Shown here piece after piece: positions 1 to 6,163 of a stretch of 7,873 bases of DNA. Each line of letters starts with the position of its first letter. The first letter of the stretch is position 1. The translations under genes and the position numbers were made by a program. Source of the stretch: an uncultured Novosphingobium sp. (lineage in GTDB: Bacteria; Pseudomonadota; Alphaproteobacteria; Sphingomonadales; Sphingomonadaceae); assembly GCA_938005655.1 (NCBI GenBank), contig CALLNA010000118.1, positions 1-7,873 of the forward strand, given 5' to 3'. The notes beneath the pieces are model-generated. The model was given only the letters and a program-made list of their open reading frames with translations, was not told the origin of the DNA and ran no database searches.

Positions 1-1
1 G

Positions 2-514
2 GCCTGCGGGGCCGCGCCCCTGCCCGCCAAGGGCGGCTGGCAGCGCAATTGCACGCGCGACACCTGCCGCACCGAGCACTTCCCCCGCGTCGATCCGGTG
101 ACGATCATGCTGGTCGAGCACGGCGGCGACCTGCTGCTCGGCCGCCAGCCGCGCTTTCCGGCGGGCAACTATTCGGCGCTGGCCGGCTTCGTCGAGCCGG
201 GCGAGACGATCGAGGAGGCCGTCGCCCGCGAGGTGCTGGAGGAGGCCGGGGTGCGGGTGCGCGACCTGACCTACATCGCCAGCCAGCCCTGGCCCTATCC
301 CTCCAACCTGATGATCGGCTGCCACGTCCAGGCCGACGGCCGAGCGCTGACGATCGACCGGACCGAGCTGGAGGACGCCCGCTGGTTCACCCGCGCCGAG
401 GTCGCCGAAGCCGTCGCCGCCACCGACCGCGGCGAACGCGGCGAAGCCTTCAACGCGCCGGGTCCGCGAGCGATCGCCTATCACCTGATGCGCTGGTGGC
501 TGGAGCAAGGCTGA
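2..514 (+). CDS. nudC: NADH pyrophosphatase NudC (Nudix hydrolase), 5' partial
   Basis: This enzyme hydrolyses NAD(H) to NMN(H) and AMP in the cytoplasm, and family members can also remove NAD caps from RNA 5' ends. Seen directly: the reading frame is open from the first bases, so the gene begins outside the window; about 170 codons remain of a family length near 290-300. The start carries the end of the zinc ribbon (a Cys near codon 2, then a pair of Cys before HFPR). A complete Nudix box (G-x5-E-x7-REVLEEAGV) lies at 185-253. It is followed by SQPWPYPS at 281-304, the signature that separates NADH pyrophosphatases from other Nudix enzymes. An internal ATG at 98 would lose the zinc ribbon and is not the true start. 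TGA at 512-514 ends the gene. The next gene starts 86 bases on, so they may be separate transcripts. The family assignment is firm. Confidence 0.93.
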   Translation, partial: ACGAAPLPAKGGWQRNCTRDTCRTEHFPRVDPVTIMLVEHGGDLLLGRQPRFPAGNYSALAGFVEPGETIEEAVAREVLEEAGVRVRDLTYIASQPWPYPSNLMIGCHVQADGRALTIDRTELEDARWFTRAEVAEAVAATDRGERGEAFNAPGPRAIAYHLMRWWLEQG

Positions 515-553
515 CGCGATTGCGATATAAATCGGCGTTATAGCGTTAGCGTG

Positions 554-567
554 CCGATCCCGATCGG
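554..567. promoter_or_regulatory. Short perfect dyad upstream of the VOC-araC unit
   Basis: CCGATC, two bases, then GATCGG form a perfect inverted repeat in the 86-base gap between nudC and the VOC gene. The same gap has an AT-rich patch (TATAAA at 526-531, TTATAG at 538-543) unlike the surrounding coding DNA, which suggests a promoter region, although I could not place a good -35/-10 pair. The dyad could be an operator for the AraC-type regulator encoded downstream or a weak stem behind nudC; there is no T-run, so it is not a classical terminator. Function is inference. Confidence 0.25.
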
Positions 568-587
568 GGCATGATCCCTGCACCAAC

Positions 588-597
588 AAGGGAGAGG
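588..597 (+). promoter_or_regulatory. Strong ribosome binding site that fixes the VOC gene start
   Basis: The purine run AAGGGAGAGG ends three bases before the ATG at 601. An in-frame ATG at 571 lies upstream of this site and has no comparable purine run, so 601 is chosen as the start. Confidence 0.75.
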
Positions 598-600
598 ATC

Positions 601-975
601 ATGCCAGCGAGATTCAGGCACTTTGCGATCAATGCCGATGATACTGGCCGGGCGCGGGCGTTCTACGGCACGGTGTTCGGCTGGAACTTCGCCCCTTGGG
701 GGCCGCCGGGCTACTTCCAGACCCGCGATGCCGGTGAAGGCCTGATCGGGGCGCTGCAGGAGCGCCAGGATTGGGGCGGCAAGCGCCCCCATGCCTTCGT
801 GCCGACCTTCGGCGTCGACGACATCACCGCCGCGCTGGCCGCGGTCGAGGCGCAGGGCGGACGAGTTCTGCTACGGCCCTATCGCATCGACGGGGTCGGC
901 GAGATCGGCTATTTCGAGGACCCTGAAGGCAATCTCTGCGGGATCGCCCAATATGCCGAGGGCTACTGGACATGA
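601..975 (+). CDS. VOC (glyoxalase/bleomycin-resistance fold) family protein
   Basis: A 124-residue single-domain protein of the vicinal oxygen chelate superfamily, probably cytoplasmic. The substrate cannot be named from sequence. Seen directly: an N-terminal beta strand with His7 at the usual first metal-ligand position, FYGTVFGW at 21-28 (the helix-strand signature of these proteins), a second half starting near PTFGVDDI (68-75), and YFEDPEGNLCGIAQ at 104-117, where Glu106 is a likely metal ligand. Proteins of this size normally dimerise to make the active site. The start at 601 is set by a strong ribosome binding site. The stop codon overlaps the start of the AraC-type regulator (ATGA at 972-975), so the two are almost certainly co-translated. 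That makes it plausible that the regulator senses a compound this protein handles. Length and motifs are typical, with no sign of damage. Confidence 0.85.
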   Translation: MPARFRHFAINADDTGRARAFYGTVFGWNFAPWGPPGYFQTRDAGEGLIGALQERQDWGGKRPHAFVPTFGVDDITAALAAVEAQGGRVLLRPYRIDGVGEIGYFEDPEGNLCGIAQYAEGYWT

Positions 976-1727
976 CGGCGGGGCGGGCCGATCCGCAGGA
1001 TGTCCGCTCGCTTTCCCTGACCTACCGCGACAGCTATCGCGTCGGCTGGCATCGCCATGACTGGGCGCAATTGATCCATGCCCGCAGCGGGATGCTGCGC
1101 GTGCTGGCCGCCGGCCAGGTCTGGCTCGCACCGCCGACCCGGGCGATCTGGATACCGGCCGGAGTGGAGCACGAATTCAGCGTTCGCGGCGAAGTCGCCT
1201 TTCGTACGCTCTACGTGGCGGCGGAACGGGCGCGGGGCGTGTCGCGGGGGATCGGCGCGCTGGAGGTCGGTCCGCTCCTGGGCGAACTCATCCTGCATGT
1301 CCTGTCGCTCGAAATGCTCGATCCCGGCGTGCCGAGCCAGGATCGGCTGGCCGGGGTCCTGGTCGACCTGATCGAGGCGGCCGAGCCGATCGACCTGCGG
1401 CTGCCGTTGCCCAGCGATCCGCGCGCCCGGCGGCTCGCCGATCATCTCCAGGACCACCCGGCCGATCCGGCCGATCTCCCGCGGCTCGCCGCGATGGCCG
1501 GCGCCTCGATCCGCACGATCCAGCGCCGCTTCCTGGCCGAGACCGGCATGACCGTGGATCTCTGGCGCCAGAAGGCGCGGCTGATCGCCTCGACCGCCGT
1601 CCTGTCGCGCGGTTCCAGCGTGACCGCCGCCGCGCTCGATTGCGGCTACGACAGCACCAGCGCCTTCATCGCGGCGTTCAGGCGGCAGTTCGGCATGACC
1701 CCGCGGCAGTTCGCGACGATGGCGTGA
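972..1727 (+). CDS. AraC-family transcriptional regulator with cupin-like sensor domain
   Basis: A 251-residue DNA-binding regulator. The N-terminal half (about 15-85) looks like the cupin sensor domain of AraC-type proteins: WHRHDWAQL at 26-34, a turn around SGMLRV (39-44), and WIPAGVEHEF at 60-69, where His27, His29 and His67 could line a ligand pocket. The C-terminal half (about 150-250) is the two-helix-turn-helix AraC domain: the first HTH near 168-187 (LPRLAAMAGASIRTIQRRF) and the second near 216-238, with the family hallmark GYDSTSAFIAAFRRQFGMTP at 225-244. This layout (HxH cupin plus AraC domain) resembles the NimR/RipA-like group, but the inducer is unknown. The ATG overlaps the VOC stop by 4 bases, indicating translational coupling. 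The gene ends one base before the convergent DUF1489-type gene's stop codon, with no recognisable terminator between them. Confidence 0.9.
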   Translation: MTAGRADPQDVRSLSLTYRDSYRVGWHRHDWAQLIHARSGMLRVLAAGQVWLAPPTRAIWIPAGVEHEFSVRGEVAFRTLYVAAERARGVSRGIGALEVGPLLGELILHVLSLEMLDPGVPSQDRLAGVLVDLIEAAEPIDLRLPLPSDPRARRLADHLQDHPADPADLPRLAAMAGASIRTIQRRFLAETGMTVDLWRQKARLIASTAVLSRGSSVTAAALDCGYDSTSAFIAAFRRQFGMTPRQFATMA

Positions 1728-1728
1728 T

Positions 1729-2121
1729 TCAGACCAGCCCCAGCTTCGCCAGCTCGCTGACCAGCTTGCCCGGCAGCACGTCGTCCAGGTCGGCGCCGTC
1801 GAGGTCGGGCGGGGCGTCCTCGGGCTTGAGGTAGCGCCAGCCCTGGTGGGCGCGCTTGGGCACGGGGTGGACCAGGATCAGACGCGGCTCCAGCCTGATC
1901 CATTGCCGCCCGTCCTCGCGCGGGGCGAAGCCGATCAGCGGGGAGCGGCCGATGATCGCGTGGGCGTGGATCCAGTAGAGCGAGCCGCCCGCCATCTCGG
2001 CGTGGCGCGTCGGCAGGTAGCGGGTGGTCATCAGCGCGACCTCGGCATGGCTCTCCAGCCATTCGCGCAGGTCCGCCACGCTTTCGGCGCCGTGGGCGAT
2101 CTTGGTCATGTGCAGGGGCAT
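1729..2121 (-). CDS. DUF1489-type conserved protein of unknown function
   Basis: A 130-residue protein resembling the alphaproteobacterial family of unknown function DUF1489, recognised from memory by its N-terminus MPLHMTKIA, the segment TTRYLPTRHAEMAGGSLYWI (46-65) and the segment PKRAHQGWRYL (about 92-102). No signal peptide or membrane segment is visible, so it is probably cytoplasmic. The charged, aromatic-rich core (RYLP, LYWIHAHAIIGRSP, HQGWRYL) looks like a compact folded domain, but I see no catalytic motif I can name. The start at 2121 is preferred over the ATG at 2109 because MPLH matches the family N-terminus and GGAT lies just upstream. The start is 5 bases past the mgtE stop, so it is almost certainly co-transcribed and coupled with mgtE. 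A role linked to magnesium or the membrane is only guilt by association. Confidence 0.82.
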   Translation of the reverse strand: MPLHMTKIAHGAESVADLREWLESHAEVALMTTRYLPTRHAEMAGGSLYWIHAHAIIGRSPLIGFAPREDGRQWIRLEPRLILVHPVPKRAHQGWRYLKPEDAPPDLDGADLDDVLPGKLVSELAKLGLV

Positions 2122-2126
2122 GATCC

Positions 2127-3563
2127 CTACCTGGCGAGCCCGCTCAGGACTGCAAGGCCCAGGAACGAGAAGAAGCCCATGACGTCGGTCGCCATGGTCA
2201 CGAAGACCGCCGAGGAGACCGCCGGATCGATCCGCAGCCGGTGGAGCGTCACCGGCACGAGGATGCCGGCGAGGCCCGCGACCAGGTTGTTGATGACCAT
2301 GGCCGAGGCGATTACCACGCCGAGCAGCGGATTGCCGAAGACGATCGTCACCCCCGTCCCGATCAGCACGCCCAGGGCGAAGCCGTTGGCGAGGGCGATG
2401 GACAGCTCGCGCAGGATCATCCGCCAGGTGTTGGAGTCGGTGAGCTGGTTGGTGGCGAGGGCGCGGACGACCACTGCCAGGGTCTGGGTCCCGGCGTTGC
2501 CGCCCATGCCCGAGACGATCGGCATCAGCACCGCGAGCAGGGCGAAGCGGGCGATCGCGCCCTGGAACAGGCCGACCACGCTCGCCGCGACCATGGCCGT
2601 CGCCAGGTTGACCACCAGCCAGGTCAGGCGGGTGCGGATGGTCAGGGCGATCGGCTCGTTGATGTCGCCGTCGCCCGCGCCGGAGAGCAGCAGGACGTCC
2701 TCGCCGGCCTCCTCCTGGATGATGTGGACCACGTCGTCGACGGTGATCTGGCCGACCAGCCGCCCGGCCTCGTCGACCACCGCGGCGGAGATCAGCGCGT
2801 ATTTCTGGAAGCGTAGGGCGACCTCTTCCTGGTCCATCGTCACCGGGATCAGCGTCTGGTCGCGCTTCATCACGTCGGTCAGGGCGACCTGGCGCGGGGC
2901 GCGCAGGATCCACGAGAGCAGGCAGGTGCCGACCGGGCGGTGGCGCGCGTCGACGATGAAGACTTCCCAGAACTCGGTGGCGAGCCGCTTGCCCTCGCGC
3001 AGGTAGTCGATCAGGTCGCCGACCCGCATATGCTCGGGCACGGCGACGAAATCGCGGCTCATCAGGCGGCCGGCGCTTTTCTCGGGATAGGCCAGCGCGC
3101 TTTCGATCGCGGCGCGGTCCTCGGGCTCCATCTCGGCGAGGACGGCCTGCTGGTCGTCCTCGTCGAGGTCCTCGATCATCGCGACGGCGTCGTCGGTCTC
3201 GAGCTGCTCGGCGATCTCGGCGACGGCCTCGGCCGGCAGCTCCTCGACCAGCAGCTCGCGGACGTGGTCGTTCAGCTCGGCGAAGACCTCCGAGCCCATC
3301 AGGTCGGTGATCGCCGCGGCGAGCGCCAGGCGCTCGTCGTGGTCCATCAGCTCGAACAGGTCGGCGACGTCTGCGGGGTGGAGCGGCTCGACCAGCGCAT
3401 AGACCGTGTCCGCCTCGCCCGCGTCGAGCGCCTCGCGCACCTTGCGGACGAAGTCGGGCTTCAGCCGGTTGTCCTTGTCGAGGCTCTCGTGCTCGCGCGC
3501 TTCCTCGGCCGCGGGAAGGGCCTCGGGGGCCGGCACGGGATCGTCGAGCGTTTCGGAATTCAT
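2127..3563 (-). CDS. mgtE: Magnesium transporter MgtE
   Basis: A 478-residue inner-membrane Mg2+ channel/transporter that acts as a homodimer and is gated by cytoplasmic Mg2+. Domains in order: an acidic N-terminal tail (1-35), the helical MgtE_N superhelix (about 36-160, many Asp/Glu), a CBS pair (about 165-285, with GRLMSRDFVAV at 165-175 and GQITVDDVV at 271-279), and a transmembrane domain (about 312-477) with five hydrophobic segments. Family signatures are PIVSGMGGNAGTQTL at 348-362 and DPAVSSAVFVTMATDVMGFF at 446-465. Asp460 probably matches the Mg2+-binding pore aspartate of the Thermus protein (inference from memory, not alignment). The ATG at 3563 is preferred; a TTG at 3599 would add 12 residues but has no better ribosome site. 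It is divergent from the cyclophilin gene and followed at 5 bases by the DUF1489-type gene. It looks intact and of usual length. Confidence 0.95.
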   Translation of the reverse strand: MNSETLDDPVPAPEALPAAEEAREHESLDKDNRLKPDFVRKVREALDAGEADTVYALVEPLHPADVADLFELMDHDERLALAAAITDLMGSEVFAELNDHVRELLVEELPAEAVAEIAEQLETDDAVAMIEDLDEDDQQAVLAEMEPEDRAAIESALAYPEKSAGRLMSRDFVAVPEHMRVGDLIDYLREGKRLATEFWEVFIVDARHRPVGTCLLSWILRAPRQVALTDVMKRDQTLIPVTMDQEEVALRFQKYALISAAVVDEAGRLVGQITVDDVVHIIQEEAGEDVLLLSGAGDGDINEPIALTIRTRLTWLVVNLATAMVAASVVGLFQGAIARFALLAVLMPIVSGMGGNAGTQTLAVVVRALATNQLTDSNTWRMILRELSIALANGFALGVLIGTGVTIVFGNPLLGVVIASAMVINNLVAGLAGILVPVTLHRLRIDPAVSSAVFVTMATDVMGFFSFLGLAVLSGLAR

Positions 3564-3612
3564 CGCGCCCCGGTCTAGGCGGGCGAACGCCAAAAGCAAC
3601 CGGCCAATGGCT

Positions 3613-3624
3613 CCCGCCGGCGGG
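3613..3624. promoter_or_regulatory. Perfect 12-base GC palindrome in the mgtE/cyclophilin divergent gap
   Basis: CCCGCCGGCGGG is a perfect palindrome, and the symmetry extends with one offset to CT...AG at 3611-3627. It lies six bases before the proposed -35 of the cyclophilin promoter and about 50 bases ahead of the mgtE start, so an operator affecting either gene is possible. GC-rich palindromes also arise by chance in DNA of this composition, so the call is tentative. Confidence 0.25.
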
Positions 3625-3630
3625 GAGCGC

Positions 3631-3658
3631 GTGACATTATCCGATCGCGGCCTATATC
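3631..3658 (+). promoter_or_regulatory. Putative housekeeping promoter of the cyclophilin gene
   Basis: GTGACA at 3631-3636 and TATATC at 3653-3658 are separated by 16 bases, a fair match to the alphaproteobacterial sigma-70 pattern. They sit 27 bases or more upstream of the ATG at 3686. The region is clearly more AT-rich than its flanks. The ribosome site AGGAGA follows at 3672-3677. Confidence 0.45.
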
Positions 3659-3685
3659 GGCGCGAAACCGCAGGAGAATCCCCCC

Positions 3686-4138
3686 ATGGCCGAATACCTC
3701 AACCTCAGCCTCGACACCGGCGACGTGAAGATCGAGCTGCGCCCCGATCTCGCCCCGGGCCACGTCGCGCGGATCAAGGAGCTGGTCGGCGAAGGCTTCT
3801 ACGACGGCGTCAAGTTCCACCGCGTGATCCCGGGCTTCATGGCCCAGGGCGGCTGCCCCCAGGGCACCGGCATGGGCGGCTCCGACAAGCCCGACCTCCA
3901 GGCCGAGTTCAACGCCGAGCCGCACGTCCGCGGCGTCTGCTCGATGGCCCGCACCAGCTATCCGCACTCGGCCAACAGCCAGTTCTTCATCTGCTTCGAC
4001 GACGCGACCTTCCTCGACAAGCAGTACACCGTCTGGGGCAAGGTGGTCGAAGGCATGGAAAACGTCGACGCCCTGCCCAAGGGCGAGCCGCCGGCCCAGC
4101 CGGGCATGATCCAGAAGGCGACGATCACCGAGGCGTGA
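3686..4138 (+). CDS. Cyclophilin-type peptidyl-prolyl cis-trans isomerase
   Basis: A 150-residue, single-domain cyclophilin that speeds cis-trans isomerisation of X-Pro bonds during protein folding. With no signal peptide it should be cytoplasmic (PpiB-like). Seen directly: FHRVIPGFMAQGG at 44-56 carries the catalytic Arg46 and pocket residues Phe51, Met52 and Gln54. CSMARTSYPHSANSQFFICF at 85-104 carries the central strand and pocket. FLDKQYTVWGKVVEGME at 109-125 is the usual C-terminal strand. The Trp that makes eukaryotic cyclophilins strongly cyclosporin-sensitive is replaced here (Tyr in FLDKQY), as is common in bacterial forms. The start is supported by AGGAGA 8 bases upstream. The gene seems monocistronic, with its own promoter and an intrinsic terminator directly after it. 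It is intact, with normal length. Confidence 0.93.
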   Translation: MAEYLNLSLDTGDVKIELRPDLAPGHVARIKELVGEGFYDGVKFHRVIPGFMAQGGCPQGTGMGGSDKPDLQAEFNAEPHVRGVCSMARTSYPHSANSQFFICFDDATFLDKQYTVWGKVVEGMENVDALPKGEPPAQPGMIQKATITEA

Positions 4139-4143
4139 GTTTC

Positions 4144-4170
4144 AAAGGGGCGGGTAACACCGCCCTTTTT
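4144..4170 (+). terminator. Rho-independent terminator of the cyclophilin gene
   Basis: The stem GGGCGG (4148-4153) pairs with CCGCCC (4160-4165) around the loop GTAACA. It is extended by a G-T pair and AAA/TTT and followed by five T residues. It begins 6 bases after the stop codon at 4136-4138. Confidence 0.85.
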
Positions 4171-4174
4171 CTAC

Positions 4175-4311
4175 CGTCATCCTGAACTTGTTTCAGGATC
4201 CATTTCTCCTCACGCGCTGTGCAATGGAGTATAGCGTAACTGCGCCGCTTCCTTGCCTCGCAAGGTACGGATGACAGGCCCGATGGATGCTGAAACAAGT
4301 TCAGCATGACG
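4175..4311. repeat. Intergenic hairpin repeat element (REP/MITE-like)
   Basis: This 137-base element fills most of the gap between the convergent cyclophilin and LysR genes. Its ends are 28-base inverted arms (4175-4202 and 4284-4311) matching at 26 of 28 positions. Each arm is itself a hairpin: ATCCTGAA/TTCAGGAT at 4179-4199 and ATGCTGAA/TTCAGCAT at 4287-4307, both with perfect 8-base stems and 5-base loops. A third perfect hairpin, CCTTGC-CTC-GCAAGG, sits inside at 4251-4265, and GTCATCC of the left arm recurs inverted at 4269-4275. The element is less GC-rich than its flanks. On the - strand it translates to a spurious peptide containing LKQVQDDG, which I recall as common in mis-predicted ORFs of alphaproteobacterial genomes, so the element is probably dispersed in many copies. 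It encodes no transposase. It may be a non-autonomous element or a transcript-end hairpin. Confidence 0.8.
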
Positions 4312-4342
4312 ATGGGGAGACGGAGCCCGCGTCGGCCCCGCC

Positions 4343-5230
4343 CTACAGCCCCGCCTTGATCATCCAGTCGTGGAAGATCCGCACCGGGCGGCTTTCCAGG
4401 TCGCGTGGACGGCAGACGAACCAGTAGGAATAGGGGCTCTCGATATCGATGTCGAAGAGCTGCGCCAGGCGGTCGTCGTGGGCGCGGACGAAGTGGTCGT
4501 CGTGCATGATCGCGATGCCCAGGCCCTGGGCGGCGGCCTCCAGGATCAACTGCCCCGAATCGAAGTGGTCGATCGCCGCCGGCTCCAGCCCGTCGAGGCC
4601 GAGCGCCGCCTTCCACGCCTTGAAGCTGTCGGGCAGGTCGTGGTGGATCAGGAAGGTCTGCTTCGCCAGCCTGGCCACGTCGGGTTTCGGCCCGATCTCG
4701 TTGGCGAGCGCGCGCGAGGTGATTGCATAGACCCGGTTGTGGTCGAGCCGCACCGAGTAGAGCGCCGGGTCGGGCTCCTCCGCCAGGATGATCGCGGCAT
4801 CGAGCGAATCGCCGACGCGCGCCTCCAGGTTCGGGCTGGTGTCGATGTCGATATGCAGGCGCGGGTGGAGCTTGCGCAGCTCGGGCAACCGCGGGAACAG
4901 CCGCTGGCCGCCGAACAGCGAGGGTACGCCGAGGTGCAGGCGCCAGACCTGGCTGCTCTCCATCTGCGATTCGACCGCCTCGGCCAGCTCCTCCAGCTTG
5001 GGCGAGACCGCGGCGTAGAACGCCTGGCCCTCGTCGGTCAGCTTCATCGCCTGGTGCTGGCGGGTGAACAGCCGCTTGCCGACGAAGTCCTCCAGCGCCC
5101 CGACCCGGCGCGACAGGGCCGAGGGGCTCAGGCCCAGCTCGCCCGCCGCCGCCTTGGCCGAGCCGAGGCGGACGATGCGCACGAATGCTTCCAGGGCGCG
5201 CAGGGGAGGGAGTCTGCGTGTCGTGACCAA
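4343..5230 (-). CDS. LysR-family transcriptional regulator (GcvA-like)
   Basis: A 295-residue regulator. The winged helix-turn-helix is at about 7-65, with LRALEAFVRIV (10-20), the recognition region AAGELGLSPSALSRRVGALE (28-47) and the wing GKRLFTR (51-57). The LysR effector-binding domain spans about 95-290 (LGVPSLFGGQRLFPRLPELR from 100, and AAAQGLGIAIMHDDH, the usual ligand-lobe segment). The effector and targets cannot be read from sequence; the N-terminal style RRLPPLRALEAFVRI resembles the GcvA-like group. The start is unusual: the only plausible in-frame start is TTG at 5230, because the corC stop lies in the same frame 12 bases upstream, no ATG precedes the HTH, and a GTG further in would cut its first helix. 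No good ribosome site is visible, so translation may depend on coupling to corC. It is the last gene of a four-gene cluster and ends before the hairpin repeat. Confidence 0.88.
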   Translation of the reverse strand: MVTTRRLPPLRALEAFVRIVRLGSAKAAAGELGLSPSALSRRVGALEDFVGKRLFTRQHQAMKLTDEGQAFYAAVSPKLEELAEAVESQMESSQVWRLHLGVPSLFGGQRLFPRLPELRKLHPRLHIDIDTSPNLEARVGDSLDAAIILAEEPDPALYSVRLDHNRVYAITSRALANEIGPKPDVARLAKQTFLIHHDLPDSFKAWKAALGLDGLEPAAIDHFDSGQLILEAAAQGLGIAIMHDDHFVRAHDDRLAQLFDIDIESPYSYWFVCRPRDLESRPVRIFHDWMIKAGL

Positions 5231-5242
5231 AGTTCGAATCCG

Positions 5243-6148
5243 TCAGTCTTCCGGCGCCTCGGGCTGCTGGGGAGGGTGCAGCCGAAGGCGCGTCACATGG
5301 CGCTCATTCCCCTGGATAACCTCGATTCGCCAGCCGGTGGGATGCGGGACTATCGCCCCCACCTGCGGCACCTGGCCGGCCAGCATGAAGGCCAGGCCGC
5401 CCAGAGTGTCGACCGATTCATCGAAGTCGGCAAGCCGGGGGTCGACCTTTTCCCCGACCTCCTCCAGCTCGGCTCGCGCGTCGGCTTCCCACAGCCCGCC
5501 GTCCAGCGGCACGATCAGCTCGGGCGGGGTGTCGTCGTGCTCGTCCTCGATCTCGCCGACGATCTCCTCGACCAGGTCCTCGATCGTGATGATCCCGTCG
5601 GTGCCCGAATATTCGTCGACCACCACGGCGAGGTGGGTGCGGCTGGCGCGCATGTCGGCCAGCACGTCGAGCGCGCCGCGCGCCTGGGGCACGAACAGCG
5701 GCTGGCGCATCAGGCCCTTCCAGTTCCTGGGCGGTTCCTGCTTGCCGGCGAGGAAGGGGAAGACGTCCTTGATCAGCATCATCCCGATGATCTCGTCGAG
5801 CGTGTCGCGATAGACCGGGATGCGGCTGTGGCCGTGCTCGGCGAAGGCCTCGACCACCTCGGCCCAGGTCGCGGTCGAGGGGATGGCGACGATCTCGCTG
5901 CGCGGGATCGCCACGTCGTCGGCGTCGTGCTCGCTGAAATGGAGGAGATTGCGGAGCATCTGCCGCTCGATCGGCAGCAGGTCGCCCGCAGCGCGGTGGC
6001 CGTCCCCCTCGTGCTCGTCGATGACTTCCTCGATCTGGGCGCGCAGCGACTGGTCGCTATCGCCGTCGAAGAACCTGCGGACCGCCCGCCAAAGCGAACG
6101 CCAACTGTCCGGATCTCCGGATTCGCCGTGTCGGCCAACCTCGGCCAT
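5243..6148 (-). CDS. corC: CorC/HlyC-type CBS-domain protein
   Basis: A 301-residue soluble protein of the CorC/YbeX family, linked in enterobacteria to magnesium and cobalt efflux and to ribosome/16S rRNA homeostasis. Seen directly: a polar N-terminus without membrane helices (so it lacks the DUF21 membrane domain of larger relatives), HDADDVAIPRSEI at 74-86 leading into the first CBS motif (about 80-135, HSRIPVYRDTLDEIIGMM), a second CBS motif at about 145-202 (THLAVVVDEYSGTDGIITIE, the family hallmark, at 171-190), and the CorC C-terminal domain at about 215-292 (DTLGGLAFMLAGQVPQVGA). The start at 6148 has a good ribosome site (AGGAG) upstream. It follows ybeY by 15 bases, the classical ybeY-corC order. 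The stop is in frame with the following LysR gene. It is intact. 'Hemolysin' labels for this family are historical and not supported as toxins. Confidence 0.92.
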   Translation of the reverse strand: MAEVGRHGESGDPDSWRSLWRAVRRFFDGDSDQSLRAQIEEVIDEHEGDGHRAAGDLLPIERQMLRNLLHFSEHDADDVAIPRSEIVAIPSTATWAEVVEAFAEHGHSRIPVYRDTLDEIIGMMLIKDVFPFLAGKQEPPRNWKGLMRQPLFVPQARGALDVLADMRASRTHLAVVVDEYSGTDGIITIEDLVEEIVGEIEDEHDDTPPELIVPLDGGLWEADARAELEEVGEKVDPRLADFDESVDTLGGLAFMLAGQVPQVGAIVPHPTGWRIEVIQGNERHVTRLRLHPPQQPEAPED

Positions 6149-6163
6149 GATCTTGCCTTGCTC

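Noticed and set aside
571..600. Upstream ATG for the VOC gene adding ten residues
   Set aside because: The strong ribosome binding site lies downstream of this ATG and immediately before the ATG at 601; the extra residues are outside the fold.
1729..2913. A 394-codon frame that includes the DUF1489-type gene
   Set aside because: Only the last 130 codons match a family; the rest is an out-of-frame reading of mgtE on the same strand, rich in Arg, Gly and Pro.
2241..3578. Long open frames antisense to mgtE
   Set aside because: These are shadows of the mgtE codons, with the same explanation; the products are repetitive, rich in Asp, Gly, Val and Arg, and have no recognisable domain.
3564..3685. 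A magnesium riboswitch ahead of mgtE
   Set aside because: The gap is only 122 bases and shared with a divergent gene, and I see no M-box-like conserved elements.
4125..4616. A - strand open frame giving a peptide with LKQVQDDG
   Set aside because: It is produced by the hairpin repeat and overlaps the end of lysR; such peptides are typical of mis-predicted genes over dispersed repeats.
5243..6148. Hemolysin function for the CBS protein
   Set aside because: The 'hemolysin' name for the CorC/HlyC family is historical; the protein has CBS and CorC domains only, with no toxin or secretion features.
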